A DNA stretch of 64,000 bases from Pseudofrankia inefficax (GTDB lineage: Bacteria > Actinomycetota > Actinomycetes > Frankiales > Frankiaceae). The position numbers and the translations under genes were made by a program. The stretch spans positions 4,898,001 through 4,962,000 of the forward strand of contig NC_014666.1 in assembly GCF_000166135.1 (NCBI RefSeq), written 5' to 3'. Below are positions 26,205 through 35,188 of this stretch, piece after piece. The notes under the pieces were generated by a model, which did no database searches, had not been told where the DNA came from, and saw nothing but the letters and a program-made list of their open reading frames with translations. The number at the start of each line of letters is the position of its first letter. The first letter of the stretch is position 1.

Positions 26205-27755
26205 ATGTCGCTGCGCGCCCGCCTGCTGCTGGCCCTGGTCGGGCTCCTCGCGGTCGGCCTGTCCCTGGGCGCCGTCGGCACCCATCTCGCGTTGCGGTCC
26301 TACCTGATGGGCCGCCTCGATCAGCAGGTCCGCGACGCGCATCCGGTGATGGAACAGACCCTGCTGCGGGGCACGCCCTACGGGGACAACGACCCCTACA
26401 GCTCGGCGGCGGGCGCGCGCGGGCAGGGCGACCCCGACGACCGCAACCCGCGGTTCGGCAGCTCGTACCTCGTCGGCACCTACGGCGCGCTGTATGACCG
26501 GACCGGACGCCGGTTGCTGGAGTCCAGCCCCGGGCCCGGGGGCGCCCGGACGCCGACCGAGCGTCCGACCGTCACCGTGAGCCAGCTGGCCACCGCCGAA
26601 GTGCGGCCCGATCTGGCGACGGTCCCGCTGTGGACGGTGCCGGCCGCGGACGGCCACGACGACCAGTTCCGGGTGCTGGCCGAACGCTACGACAGCGGGG
26701 ACGTCCTCATCGTCGCCGTTCCGTTCACGGAGCTGGACGCGACACTCGACCGCGTCACCCGCATCGAGATCGTCGCGAGCTCCGTCGTGATGGCGGCCCT
26801 GGCCGCACTGGCCTATCTCCTCATCCGGGTCGGGCTACGCCCGCTGACCCGCATCGAACACACGGCGGACGAGATCGCCTGGGGCGACCTGACGAGACGG
26901 GTCACCGACACCAACCGCCGCACCGAGGTCGGCCGGCTCGGCAGCGCCTTCAACGCGATGCTCACCCAGATCGAGGCGGGCTTCCGAGCACGCGAGGCAT
27001 CGGAGCAGCGGCTGCGCCGCTTCGTCGCCGACGCGAGCCACGAACTGCGCACCCCGCTCACCTCGATTCGCGGCTACGCCGAGATGTTCCACCGCGGCGC
27101 CGACAGCAGGCCGCAGGACCTCGCCATGGCGATGCGACGCATCGAGGAGGAATCCGCGCGCATGTCAGGGCTGGTCGACGACCTCCTGCTGCTCGCGCAG
27201 CTCGACCAGGGACCACCCAGCGAACGCGAACCACTCGACCTCGCCGCGATGGTCCGAGACATCGGCACGGACGCCCGAGCCGTCGCGCCCAACCGCCGCA
27301 TCGACGTCGACACGCCGCCCTTCCTCGAGATCACCGGCGATCAGGGCCGGCTACGTCAGGCGGTCGGCAACCTCGTGCGCAACGCCCTCGTCCACACCCC
27401 GGCCGGCACCCCGCTGTCCCTCACCCTCACCACCACGGTCGGATCCACCTCACCGCTACCGAACGCAGAGCCAGACCTCTCGGGAGCGGCGACACCAAAG
27501 CCCACGTCCTCCGAGGTGGTGATCTCGGTGATCGACCACGGTCCCGGAATCCCGGCGGAAGCCGCGGACCACGTGTTCGAGCGGTTCTTCCGTGCGGATG
27601 CGGGGCGGTCCCGGGACGTCGGTGGCGCCGGTCTGGGCCTCTCCATCGTCGCCGCGGTCGCCGCCGCCCACGGCGGCCGCGCCGACTTCGAGCCGACGCC
27701 GGGCGGCGGCGCGACCTTCCGCCTCACCCTCCCCCGGTCCGCGGCGCCGCTCTGA
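26205..27755 (+). CDS. sensor histidine kinase
   Basis: 516 residues. Membrane helices at about 7-29 and 187-208 flank an external sensor domain of about 155 residues. HAMP (about 209-262) leads to HisKA with H279 in DASHELRTPLTS, and HATPase with N-box NLVRNALVHTP, G1 DHGPGIP and G2 GGAGLGLSIV. Typical of the actinobacterial CutS/TcrY-like kinases. It forms a two-component pair with the regulator 14 bases upstream. Signal unknown; the linked flavin redox genes suggest envelope redox state, by inference. Confidence 0.93.
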   Translation: MSLRARLLLALVGLLAVGLSLGAVGTHLALRSYLMGRLDQQVRDAHPVMEQTLLRGTPYGDNDPYSSAAGARGQGDPDDRNPRFGSSYLVGTYGALYDRTGRRLLESSPGPGGARTPTERPTVTVSQLATAEVRPDLATVPLWTVPAADGHDDQFRVLAERYDSGDVLIVAVPFTELDATLDRVTRIEIVASSVVMAALAALAYLLIRVGLRPLTRIEHTADEIAWGDLTRRVTDTNRRTEVGRLGSAFNAMLTQIEAGFRAREASEQRLRRFVADASHELRTPLTSIRGYAEMFHRGADSRPQDLAMAMRRIEEESARMSGLVDDLLLLAQLDQGPPSEREPLDLAAMVRDIGTDARAVAPNRRIDVDTPPFLEITGDQGRLRQAVGNLVRNALVHTPAGTPLSLTLTTTVGSTSPLPNAEPDLSGAATPKPTSSEVVISVIDHGPGIPAEAADHVFERFFRADAGRSRDVGGAGLGLSIVAAVAAAHGGRADFEPTPGGGATFRLTLPRSAAPL

Positions 27756-27784
27756 CGCACCGGCCATGTCGGTATTCCTCGTGC

Positions 27785-28684
27785 TCAGGTCGGCCGCGGT
27801 CCGCGGGGCGACGGGTGGGCGGCCCGGGCGGGCTCGCCGTCGGGACCGCTCGCGGGGTCGCGGGCCAGCGCGTAGGAGGCCAGCAGCGCGAGCTTCTCCG
27901 CGGCCGGCGAGCCGGCGGGGGCGTGCCACAGCGCCAGGACCTGCCCCGCGGTCCCGGGGAGCGGCAGCTTCTCCCGGTAGAGCGTGAGCGCGCCGGCCTC
28001 CGGGTGGTGCACGGTCATGGTGGTGCCCTCGCGGCGGACGACGTCCTGGCGTGCCCAGAGGGTGCGGAAGAGGTCGCTGGCCAGGGACAGCTCGCCGACG
28101 ATCTCGACGAACCGCGGGTCGTCGAGATCGCTGCCCACCGACGCGCGGAACCCGGCGATGATGCCCCGCGCCGAGTTCTCCCAGTCGGGGTAGAAGTCCC
28201 GTTCGGCGGGTTCGAGGAAGAAGTCGCGCACCCGGTTGCGCCCGACGACGAAACGCGGTGAGAGGACAGCCGCCAGCGGGTTCGCGGCCAGGATGTCGAA
28301 GTACCGGCTCTCCACGAAGGCGGGGAACGTGACGGCGTCCAGCAGGGCGTGGATGTTCTCCGGCACGGCCTCGCGGCGGCGCTCGCGGCGCCGTGGCCGG
28401 CGGGGCCGGCCGTGCGCGAGGCCGAGCAGGTACTCCAGCCCGGCCGCGTCGAGCCGCAGCACCCGCGCCAGCGACTCCAGGACCTGCGTCGACGGGCCGC
28501 GGTCGCGCCCCTGCTCCAGCCGCAGGTAGTAGTCGGCGCTGATCCCGGCGAGCATCGCGACCTCCTCGCGCCGCAGCCCTGGCACCCGGCGCGCCCCGAG
28601 CTGCGGGATGCCGGCCTGCTCGGGGGTCACCAGCGCGCGCCGGGCCCGCAGGTACTCGCCCAGCGCGTTCGGTCCGTCGCCCAC
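27785..28684 (-). CDS. XRE/MmyB-like transcription regulator
   Basis: 299 residues. N-terminal helix-turn-helix (about 10-85: LGARRVPGLRREEVAMLAGI, then DYYLRLEQGRDRGPS), followed by an MmyB-like ligand-binding domain with the segments FDILAANPLA, RDFFLEPAERDFYPDWE and LYREKLPLPGT. Family members of this kind often bind fatty-acid-like ligands and control the divergent dehydrogenase gene. GTG 28684 is the only start that gives the usual family length. It is convergent with the kinase gene (29 bases apart) and divergent from the SDR gene at 28814. Confidence 0.9.
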   Translation of the reverse strand: MGDGPNALGEYLRARRALVTPEQAGIPQLGARRVPGLRREEVAMLAGISADYYLRLEQGRDRGPSTQVLESLARVLRLDAAGLEYLLGLAHGRPRRPRRRERRREAVPENIHALLDAVTFPAFVESRYFDILAANPLAAVLSPRFVVGRNRVRDFFLEPAERDFYPDWENSARGIIAGFRASVGSDLDDPRFVEIVGELSLASDLFRTLWARQDVVRREGTTMTVHHPEAGALTLYREKLPLPGTAGQVLALWHAPAGSPAAEKLALLASYALARDPASGPDGEPARAAHPSPRGPRPT

Positions 28685-28813
28685 CCGTCGACCATAGGTC
28701 GGCCGGTGCCGGCCAGGGGTGGTCCTGCCACTCCCAGGAACGCCCGGGCACTCCCCGGCCCGCGCCGCCGCCCGCAGGCTCGGCTGGAGCAGCAACACGA
28801 CGGAAGGAACACC

Positions 28814-29797
28814 ATGACAACCGATCTGGCCCTGGTCACCGGTGGGTCCGGGTATGTGGGCACCCAGCTGATCGCCGCGATGTTGCGTGCCGGAACTCCC
28901 GTGCGCGCCACGGTGCGCTCGCTGGAACGCGCGGACGGGCTGCGCGCGGCCGTGCGCCGCGGCGGCGCGGACGACGGCGGCCTGGAGCTGGTGGCCACGG
29001 ACCTGACCGCGGACGACGGGTGGGCCAGGGCGATGACCGGCAGCGTCGAGATCTACCACGTCGCCAGCCCGCTGCCCTACGTCCAGCCGGAGAACCCGGA
29101 CGACCTGATCGTGCCCGCCCGCGATGGCGTGCTGCGGGTCCTGCGGGCCGCGCGCGACGCGGGCGCCCGCCGCGTCGTGCTGACGTCGTCGTTCGCCGCG
29201 GTCGGCTACACGCCCAAGCCCGGCGCCGAGTTCACCGAGGACGACTGGACCGACCCCGACACGCCCGGCCTCGCGCCCTACCCACGGTCCAAGACGATCG
29301 CCGAACGGGCCGCCTGGGACTTCATGGCACGTGAGGGTGGCGACACGGAGCTGGTCACCATCAACCCGACGTTCATCCTGGGCCCGACCCTCACCTCGGA
29401 CCTGCGCTCGTCCACGCAGCTGATCAAGGCGATGATCGACGGCACGATGCCGGTCGCGCCCCGCGCCCGGTTCGGCCTCGCCGACGTCCGGGACGTCGCC
29501 GACCTGCACCTGCGGGCGATGGCCGCGCCGAACGCCGCCGGCCGGCGCTTCCTGGCCGTCGCCGACGGGCCGACGATCAGCTATCTGACGGTGGCACAGA
29601 CCCTGCGCGCACGCCTCGGGTCGCTGGCCGAAGCCGTGCCGACCGAGGAGGCACCCGGCGCCGAGCTGCCTCAGCCGATCATCCACAACGACCGCGCGCG
29701 CACCGAGCTCGGCTGGCGGCCGCGCCCCGTCGAGGCGACGATCGTCGACACGGCCGAGAGCCTGCGCGAGCTCGGCCTCCTGGCCCAGACCGGCTGA
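28814..29797 (+). CDS. extended SDR, NAD-dependent epimerase/dihydroflavonol-reductase-like
   Basis: 327 residues. Rossmann motif VTGGSGYVGTQ at the N-terminus, NADP-type Arg patch after strand 2 (TVRSLERADGL), the serine of TSSFAAVGY, and catalytic YPRSKTIAE. GGAAGGA stands before the ATG. In actinomycetes such reductases sit divergent to MmyB-like regulators and are their main target. Substrate unknown, probably an aldehyde or ketone. Confidence 0.9.
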   Translation: MTTDLALVTGGSGYVGTQLIAAMLRAGTPVRATVRSLERADGLRAAVRRGGADDGGLELVATDLTADDGWARAMTGSVEIYHVASPLPYVQPENPDDLIVPARDGVLRVLRAARDAGARRVVLTSSFAAVGYTPKPGAEFTEDDWTDPDTPGLAPYPRSKTIAERAAWDFMAREGGDTELVTINPTFILGPTLTSDLRSSTQLIKAMIDGTMPVAPRARFGLADVRDVADLHLRAMAAPNAAGRRFLAVADGPTISYLTVAQTLRARLGSLAEAVPTEEAPGAELPQPIIHNDRARTELGWRPRPVEATIVDTAESLRELGLLAQTG

Positions 29798-30129
29798 CCG
29801 AGCCGCGGTCCGGGGAGGCGAGCCGCTCCCCCGTCAGCCGGCCAGGCCACCGGCCAGTCCGTCCGACCTGCAGGTCAGCCGAGATGAACGCGCAGTGCAC
29901 TCCTTGCACCTGCGCTCAGCGCGAGGCCAATATGTAACAGTGGCGTCAGCTGATCGGCTGGCTGCATGGCGGGCGGCCCTCGCGCTGGACCACGTGTCAG
30001 CTGTGGATCATCTGTCCACGAGCGAAGGTCGCCGCAGACGCGTTGGACGGGCTCGGGCTCCTGATCTTCAGGCGGCCCGCGCCGCGATGATCCACTCTAC
30101 GAGGAGGGCAGCTTCCCATTCCTACATAC
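29798..30129. other. gene-free stretch before the amidohydrolase
   Basis: No frame here looks coding; a plus-strand frame from 29895 has none of the local codon pattern. It presumably carries the amidohydrolase promoter. GAGGAGGG at 30101-30108 is the ribosome site nearest the gene. Confidence 0.4.
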
Positions 30130-31392
30130 TTGAGCTACCCGGTATTTGACGCCGACAACCACATGTACGAGACGACGGACGCGTTCACGAAGTATCTCCC
30201 GGCGGAGTACGAGAACCTGGTCAAGTACGTTCAGGTCAACGGCCGGACGAAGATCGCGCTGCGGAACGTCATCAGCGAGTACATCCCCAACCCGACCTTC
30301 AACAAGGTCGCCCCGCCCGGTGCGCAGGAAATCGAGTTCCGCCTCAAGAACCCGTCTTCCAAGCACACGATCGGGACCGGCTTCACGCTCGGCAAGTCGA
30401 AGAACGAGCAGATCGCCGAGCGGGTGGCAGGAATGCCGCCGCGCTACATCGAGTCACCGTCGTCGTTCTTCGACCCCGCCGCCCGGCTGCAGCTGATGGA
30501 CGAGCAGAAGGTCGACCGGGCCATGATGTGGCCGACGCTGGCCAGCCTGCTCGAGGAACGCCTGGCCGACGACCCGAAGGCGACCGCGGTCGTGGTCCAC
30601 GCCCTGAACGAGTGGATGCACGAGCACTGGACCTACAACTTCGAGAACCGGATCTTCGCCACGCCGGTCATCAACCTGTCGATCGTCGACGAGGCGATCA
30701 GGGAGCTCGACTACGTCGTGGAGCGCGGCGCCCGGGCGGTACTGATCCGGCCGGCGACCGTGCCCGACTTCGGAGCGCGGCGCCGGTCCTTCGCGCTGCC
30801 GGAGTTCGACCCGTTCTGGGCCCGGGTGCAGGAGTCCGGCATCCTGGTCGGGATGCACTCCTCCGACGACGGCTACACCCGTCACACGAACGAGTGGAAC
30901 GGCATCACCGACGAGATGAAGCCCTTCGCCGGGCGGAACAAGTTCACCGAGCTTGTCAGCAGCGAGTACCGCAGCATTCGTGACGCCATCTACTCGATCA
31001 TCGGTCATGGTCTGGCGACCCGGTTCCCGGACATCCGGTTCATGCCGGTCGAGAACGGCAGCCAGTGGGTGCCGACGGCCATCAAGCAGTTCAAGAAGGT
31101 CTACGCGGTCGACCCGGGGAGCTGGGACGAGGACCCGATCGTCGCGCTGCACCGTTCGATCGTCGTCCACCCGTTCTTCGAGGAGGACGTGATGGCGATC
31201 GTCAACGCGATCGGTGTCGACAACGTCGTCTTCGGTTCGGACTACCCGCATCCCGAGGGCATGGCCGACCCGACCTCCTTCGTCGAGGAGCTCGACGACT
31301 CCCTTTCCGAGGGCGACAAGGCCAAGATCATGGGCGGGAACCTGTCCAAGCTCATGAAGTGCGACCCCACCGAGAAGGTCATCGCCGCCTGA
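30130..31392 (+). CDS. amidohydrolase 2 family metal enzyme
   Basis: About 420 residues, a TIM-barrel hydrolase/decarboxylase of the Amidohydro_2 (ACMSD-like) family. Metal ligands: FDADNHMYE near the N-terminus (D-x-D/N-x-H), GMHSSDDGY (His), and the late VVFGSDYPHPEG (Asp, His). Such proteins are common next to aromatic and steroid breakdown genes in actinomycetes. The start is doubtful: TTG 30130 is 21 bases from GAGGAGGG, while an ATT at 30118 is 9 bases from it. The frame is blocked by TGA at 30088. Confidence 0.88.
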   Translation: MSYPVFDADNHMYETTDAFTKYLPAEYENLVKYVQVNGRTKIALRNVISEYIPNPTFNKVAPPGAQEIEFRLKNPSSKHTIGTGFTLGKSKNEQIAERVAGMPPRYIESPSSFFDPAARLQLMDEQKVDRAMMWPTLASLLEERLADDPKATAVVVHALNEWMHEHWTYNFENRIFATPVINLSIVDEAIRELDYVVERGARAVLIRPATVPDFGARRRSFALPEFDPFWARVQESGILVGMHSSDDGYTRHTNEWNGITDEMKPFAGRNKFTELVSSEYRSIRDAIYSIIGHGLATRFPDIRFMPVENGSQWVPTAIKQFKKVYAVDPGSWDEDPIVALHRSIVVHPFFEEDVMAIVNAIGVDNVVFGSDYPHPEGMADPTSFVEELDDSLSEGDKAKIMGGNLSKLMKCDPTEKVIAA

Positions 31393-31401
31393 CTCGACGG
31401 G

Positions 31402-31418
31402 CCCGCTCATAAGGCGGG
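31402..31418. terminator. short hairpin between convergent genes
   Basis: CCCGC-tcataag-GCGGG followed by TT. It lies between the ends of the amidohydrolase and the desaturase genes. The 5-base stem is weak. Confidence 0.3.
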
Positions 31419-31471
31419 TTCTGGGTCGGTGCTCGGCTGGGCGTGCGGCAGCGCGCCCGGCCGGGCCAGGC

Positions 31472-32653
31472 TCAGGGGCTACCGACGAGTTGGCCAGGGC
31501 GTGCGGGTGCCGGAGTTCTGGACGGTCGGGGTAGGGAAAGCCGCAGAATCCTCCGCCATACCTCGGCGGTCTGGCGTGAGAGTGACCCCGTGGTGTAGGG
31601 GATGCCGAATCGTTCACACAGGGCGCGCACCTGTGGGGCTATCTGGGCGTACCTGTTGCTGGGGAGGTCGGGGAACAGGTGGTGCTCGATCTGGTGGCTC
31701 AGGTTGCCGCTGAGGATGTGAAAGAGCGGGGAGCCCTCGATGTTCGCGGAGCCCCGTAGCTGACGCAGGTACCACTGCCCGCGGGTCTCGCCGTCGAGGT
31801 CCTCCGCCGTGAACGTCTCGGTGCCGTCCGGAAAGTGCCCGCAGAAGATGATGGTGTGGGCCCAGAGATTGCGTGCCAGGTTCGCCGTGAGGTTGGCGGC
31901 CAGCACGGGCAGGAACACGGGCCCGGCGAGCGCCGGGAACAGCACGTAGTCCTTGAGTACCTGCCGCCTGACCTTGCGGAGTGTCGCACCGAGATCGGCC
32001 CGGGTTTCCCGCCAGCTCCTGTCCCCTGACCAGAACCGATCGAGCTCCAGATCGAAGATCGCGATTCCCCATTCGAACGTGATCGCGAGTCCGAGGTTGT
32101 ACAGCGGCTGGGCGAGGTGTATCGGGCGCCACCGCTGGGCCGGCGTCATCCGCAGGATGCCGAAACCGAGATCCCGGTCCTCGCCCTCGACGTTGGTGAA
32201 CGTGTGGTGGCGATAGTTGTGGGCCCGCCGCCACTGGTCCGACGGCGACACGGAATCCGACTCCCAGGCGGTGGAGCGGATCGCCGGATCGCCCATCCAG
32301 TCCCACTGGCCGTGCAGCACGTTGTGGCCGATCTCCATGTTCTCCAGGATCTTGGCCGTCGCGAGCATCATCGTGCCCGCGAGCCAGGCGGGTGGCAGGG
32401 CGGAGGCGAACAACGTCGCCCGGCCGCAGGCCTCCAGGAGACGCTGAACGCCGATCACCCGCCGGATGTAACGGGAGTCGTCCTCCCCGAGGCTGGCCAG
32501 CACCCGGGTCCTTATCTGGTCGAGCTCGCGGCCGAGTTCCTCGACGTCCGCCGCGGTCATCCCGAGCGCACCCCGGCCAGCGTGGGACCCGGCGCCGTTG
32601 AAGGCGCCCAGCCGGCCGCGGCGCGGGACAGGTCGTTGCGGATCAGTCACCAT
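31472..32653 (-). CDS. membrane fatty-acid desaturase
   Basis: 393 residues. Di-iron desaturase/hydroxylase with three histidine boxes: GHNVLHGQWDW, HNYRHH and the late QIEHHLFPDL typical of linoleoyl-CoA (front-end/acyl-CoA) desaturases. Hydrophobic helices lie around residues 75-110 and 225-270. Electrons would come from a ferredoxin or cytochrome partner not seen here. The ATG 32653 has no ribosome site and sits at the edge of a tandem octamer repeat, so either the mRNA is leaderless or translation starts at Met-32 (32560). Confidence 0.9.
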   Translation of the reverse strand: MVTDPQRPVPRRGRLGAFNGAGSHAGRGALGMTAADVEELGRELDQIRTRVLASLGEDDSRYIRRVIGVQRLLEACGRATLFASALPPAWLAGTMMLATAKILENMEIGHNVLHGQWDWMGDPAIRSTAWESDSVSPSDQWRRAHNYRHHTFTNVEGEDRDLGFGILRMTPAQRWRPIHLAQPLYNLGLAITFEWGIAIFDLELDRFWSGDRSWRETRADLGATLRKVRRQVLKDYVLFPALAGPVFLPVLAANLTANLARNLWAHTIIFCGHFPDGTETFTAEDLDGETRGQWYLRQLRGSANIEGSPLFHILSGNLSHQIEHHLFPDLPSNRYAQIAPQVRALCERFGIPYTTGSLSRQTAEVWRRILRLSLPRPSRTPAPARPGQLVGSP

Positions 32654-32655
32654 GT

Positions 32656-32675
32656 CTACTACACGCTACTACAAA
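32656..32675. promoter_or_regulatory. tandem CTACTACA repeat at the desaturase start
   Basis: Two direct copies of CTACTACA 10 bases apart (32656-32663 and 32666-32673), just before the desaturase ATG. One helical turn of spacing suggests a regulator binding side by side on one face, or a promoter element of a leaderless gene. Confidence 0.4.
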
Positions 32676-32701
32676 CCGGGGGATGGGCCGGCCGCCAGAG
32701 G

Positions 32702-34705
32702 TCACGCGAGAGGTGGGCCGACTCCAGGCGGGGTGTCGCCAGCGGTGGCGGGCCGGCGCGGCAGGTGGCGGCGCGCCGCGGCGGCGAGTCTGGTCAGTGG
32801 GTGTCGCCAGCTGGGCCAGACCAGGAACGCCTCGGCTTCGAGCATGGCCAGCGCGATGCGGGGCAGGTCGGTGCTCGCGGGGTAGCAGATGTAGCGGGGC
32901 TGCCAGACTGGCTGGAACTTGGCGTTGAACCGGTAGAGGCTGTCGATCTGGAACCAGCGGGACAGGAAGAGGAGCAGCCCCCGCCAGCCGCGGATGAACG
33001 GCCCCGCGCCGAGCCGTTCGCCGTGTTCGAGCGCCGACCGCAGGAACGCGAAGTTCAGCGAGACCTTGGTGACACCCAGGTCGGCGGCGTGGCAGAGCGT
33101 GTGGACGATGAGGAACTCGTTCAGGCCGTTGTCCGCAGACCGGTCTCGGAGCATGGCGTCCAGCGACAGGCCCGTGTGGCCCCAGGGCACGAAGTGCAGC
33201 AGCGCGCGTGGCTGAGGTTCCCCACCGTCCGGGTCGGCGCGCAACGCCGTCACGGCCACGCAGTCGCCGTCGGCGGTGTCGCCGAGCCGCCCGAGGGCCA
33301 TCGAGAAGCCTCGTTCCGTCTCGGCCCCCCGCCACGCCGCGGCCTTCCGCGTGAGCTGCTCGGCCTCGTCCGGCGGTATGTCGCGCATCCGGCGGGCCAG
33401 CGCGGTGTAGCCGGCACGTTCCACCCGGCCTGTCGCCTGGCGGACGTTGCGCATCGACCGGCCCTGCAGGGTGAAGCTGGCGGTGTCGATGACCGCCTCG
33501 TCGCCGAGTTCCAGGACGGACAGGCCGGTGCGTTTCCAGACGACGGCACCAGCCTGCGAGCAGCCGATCACCGCCGGCGTCCAGGCATGGTCAGCCGCCT
33601 CGCGAAGGAACTCCTTGATCGCCGCCGGCCAGGCCTCCGAGTCCCCCAGTGGGTCGCCGCTGGCCAGCATGACGCCGGAGACCACCCGGAACGCGACACC
33701 GGCCTTACCGGTGGGCGACCAGATCACCGACTTGTCGCGGCGCAGCGCGAAGTACCCCAGCGAATCGGCGTCGCCGTGCCGATCGAGCAGATCACGTACC
33801 CGCATCTCGTCCTCGTCGGTCAGGCGAGGACGCGGCTGGGGTGGCCGTAGCGCCAGGTAGCCGGTCGTCACGACGGTGAGCCCACCCATGGCCAGGAGCA
33901 CCCGGGTCGCGAGGTCGCCGAACCAGTCCGAGGTGTAACGCAGCGGTCCCGGGATCCCGACGAGACCCCCGAGGATCTGTTCGAGCTCGGCGGACAGGGG
34001 GTGCGGACCGGCGATGTGATTCGACCGGGCGTGCAGGAGCAGCAACCCGATACCGACGGAGATGACGGTGAGCGTCACGCCGACGCCGAGCGCGCGCCAA
34101 CGCGTCGTCGGGTCGCCCTTGGCCTGGAACTCCCGTCGGGTCACCAGCAGAACTCCGAACAGCGCGGCCGATCCGGCAGCCTCCTCGTAGTCCAGTCCGT
34201 CCACGAGGTGCAGCACGACGCTCGCGCCCAGCAGGATCGCGACCGCCCGCCAGGCCCGCTGTTTGCGGCGACGCAGACCGCGCGCGAGCAGCACCAGCAG
34301 CATCCCGACCAGGACGGTGAACGCCGCCGCCTGCCGCGACACCGACCCGGGCAGCACCTCCCGGAGATCCGCCAGCTGGGAGCGCCACTCCGGGGTGACC
34401 GCGAAGACGATGTCGATCACGCCGATGGTCAACGTCAACAACGCGACGACCCGCGGAACCCAGGGCAGGCGCCAGGCGGGCAGCCGAGGCAGCACCCCGC
34501 CGCCGGCAGGCCCAGGCCCCGCCACGCCGCCCTTCGGGCCTCGCGGCAGGCGTCCGCCGGTCGTCGGCTCCGCCGCTCGCCGCGGCGGACCGCCCGCCGC
34601 GGCGCGGGCAGGCCTGTCGGACGGGCGCCGGTCCCGCCGCGCCTGGCCGGGACGAGTCACCTGCTGGGGCCCGCCCGCGGCCTCGTTGTCGTTGGACGCA
34701 TCCAT
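32702..34705 (-). CDS. MprF/LysX-like lysyltransferase-domain membrane protein
   Basis: 667 residues. A disordered Pro/Arg-rich front (about 1-75), about five to six membrane helices (80-310), then a C-terminal LPG_synthase (DUF2156, GNAT-like) domain, recognisable by GYFALRRDKSVIW, VSGVMLASGDPLGD and FNAKFQPVWQPRYI. The family transfers amino acids from aminoacyl-tRNA to phosphatidylglycerol and so lowers surface charge and raises peptide resistance. The lysyl-tRNA synthetase half found in mycobacterial LysX is absent, so either a cellular synthetase supplies the tRNA or the substrate differs. CCGGAGAC precedes the ATG. Confidence 0.85.
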   Translation of the reverse strand: MDASNDNEAAGGPQQVTRPGQARRDRRPSDRPARAAAGGPPRRAAEPTTGGRLPRGPKGGVAGPGPAGGGVLPRLPAWRLPWVPRVVALLTLTIGVIDIVFAVTPEWRSQLADLREVLPGSVSRQAAAFTVLVGMLLVLLARGLRRRKQRAWRAVAILLGASVVLHLVDGLDYEEAAGSAALFGVLLVTRREFQAKGDPTTRWRALGVGVTLTVISVGIGLLLLHARSNHIAGPHPLSAELEQILGGLVGIPGPLRYTSDWFGDLATRVLLAMGGLTVVTTGYLALRPPQPRPRLTDEDEMRVRDLLDRHGDADSLGYFALRRDKSVIWSPTGKAGVAFRVVSGVMLASGDPLGDSEAWPAAIKEFLREAADHAWTPAVIGCSQAGAVVWKRTGLSVLELGDEAVIDTASFTLQGRSMRNVRQATGRVERAGYTALARRMRDIPPDEAEQLTRKAAAWRGAETERGFSMALGRLGDTADGDCVAVTALRADPDGGEPQPRALLHFVPWGHTGLSLDAMLRDRSADNGLNEFLIVHTLCHAADLGVTKVSLNFAFLRSALEHGERLGAGPFIRGWRGLLLFLSRWFQIDSLYRFNAKFQPVWQPRYICYPASTDLPRIALAMLEAEAFLVWPSWRHPLTRLAAAARRHLPRRPATAGDTPPGVGPPLA

Positions 34706-35188
34706 CGTGCAGTCTCCGGTGGGCTCGTGGCTTGCGCCCTAGGTCGTCACGACCATAGACCCGGCCACGAAGGGCGCGGCCCGAGCCGCCTCCTGGGGAG
34801 CAGCCATGTCCGGGGGCTGAGGTGTCCGGCCGGCGGGCGGGGAGCGGCGACGCCGGAGAGGTCTGATCCCGACTCGCAGCCTGACGCCGGGTGCCCCGCC
34901 GGCCGGTGCCAGGCCGACATCCCCGGCCCTTTCGGCGGCGCACTCCATCCCCGCGATATACACATTGTTAACGAGACGACACTGTCCGAAATAGTCCCGT
35001 GACGGCTGGTTTACATCCACTTGCCCCGGGGAATCGCGGTGCCGTCACCGGTCGTCCGGCCGGTGGACGCACACCTCGAGGCGACGTGGCCTGGATGGAG
35101 GTGGCGGGCTGGTCATCGCCCGGCCGTCACCGTCTCGTGCCCACGTGTCGTCCTTGGCAGCGCGACATGGGGTGGTGAGGCACGGCCC
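34706..35188. other. divergent promoter region
   Basis: About 480 bases between the MprF-like gene and lpqY without a convincing gene. The part 34955-35020 is markedly AT-richer than its surroundings and contains a GTTAAC palindrome and TTGTTA ... AATAGT, possibly a promoter reading towards lpqY. I see no clear operator. Confidence 0.4.

Noticed and set aside
29895-30149. 84-codon plus-strand frame before the amidohydrolase
   Set aside because: It overlaps the amidohydrolase start, lacks a ribosome site and does not read like a protein.
34747-35020. Small minus-strand frames in the lpqY promoter region
   Set aside because: No ribosome site, no domain, and the base pattern is not coding-like.
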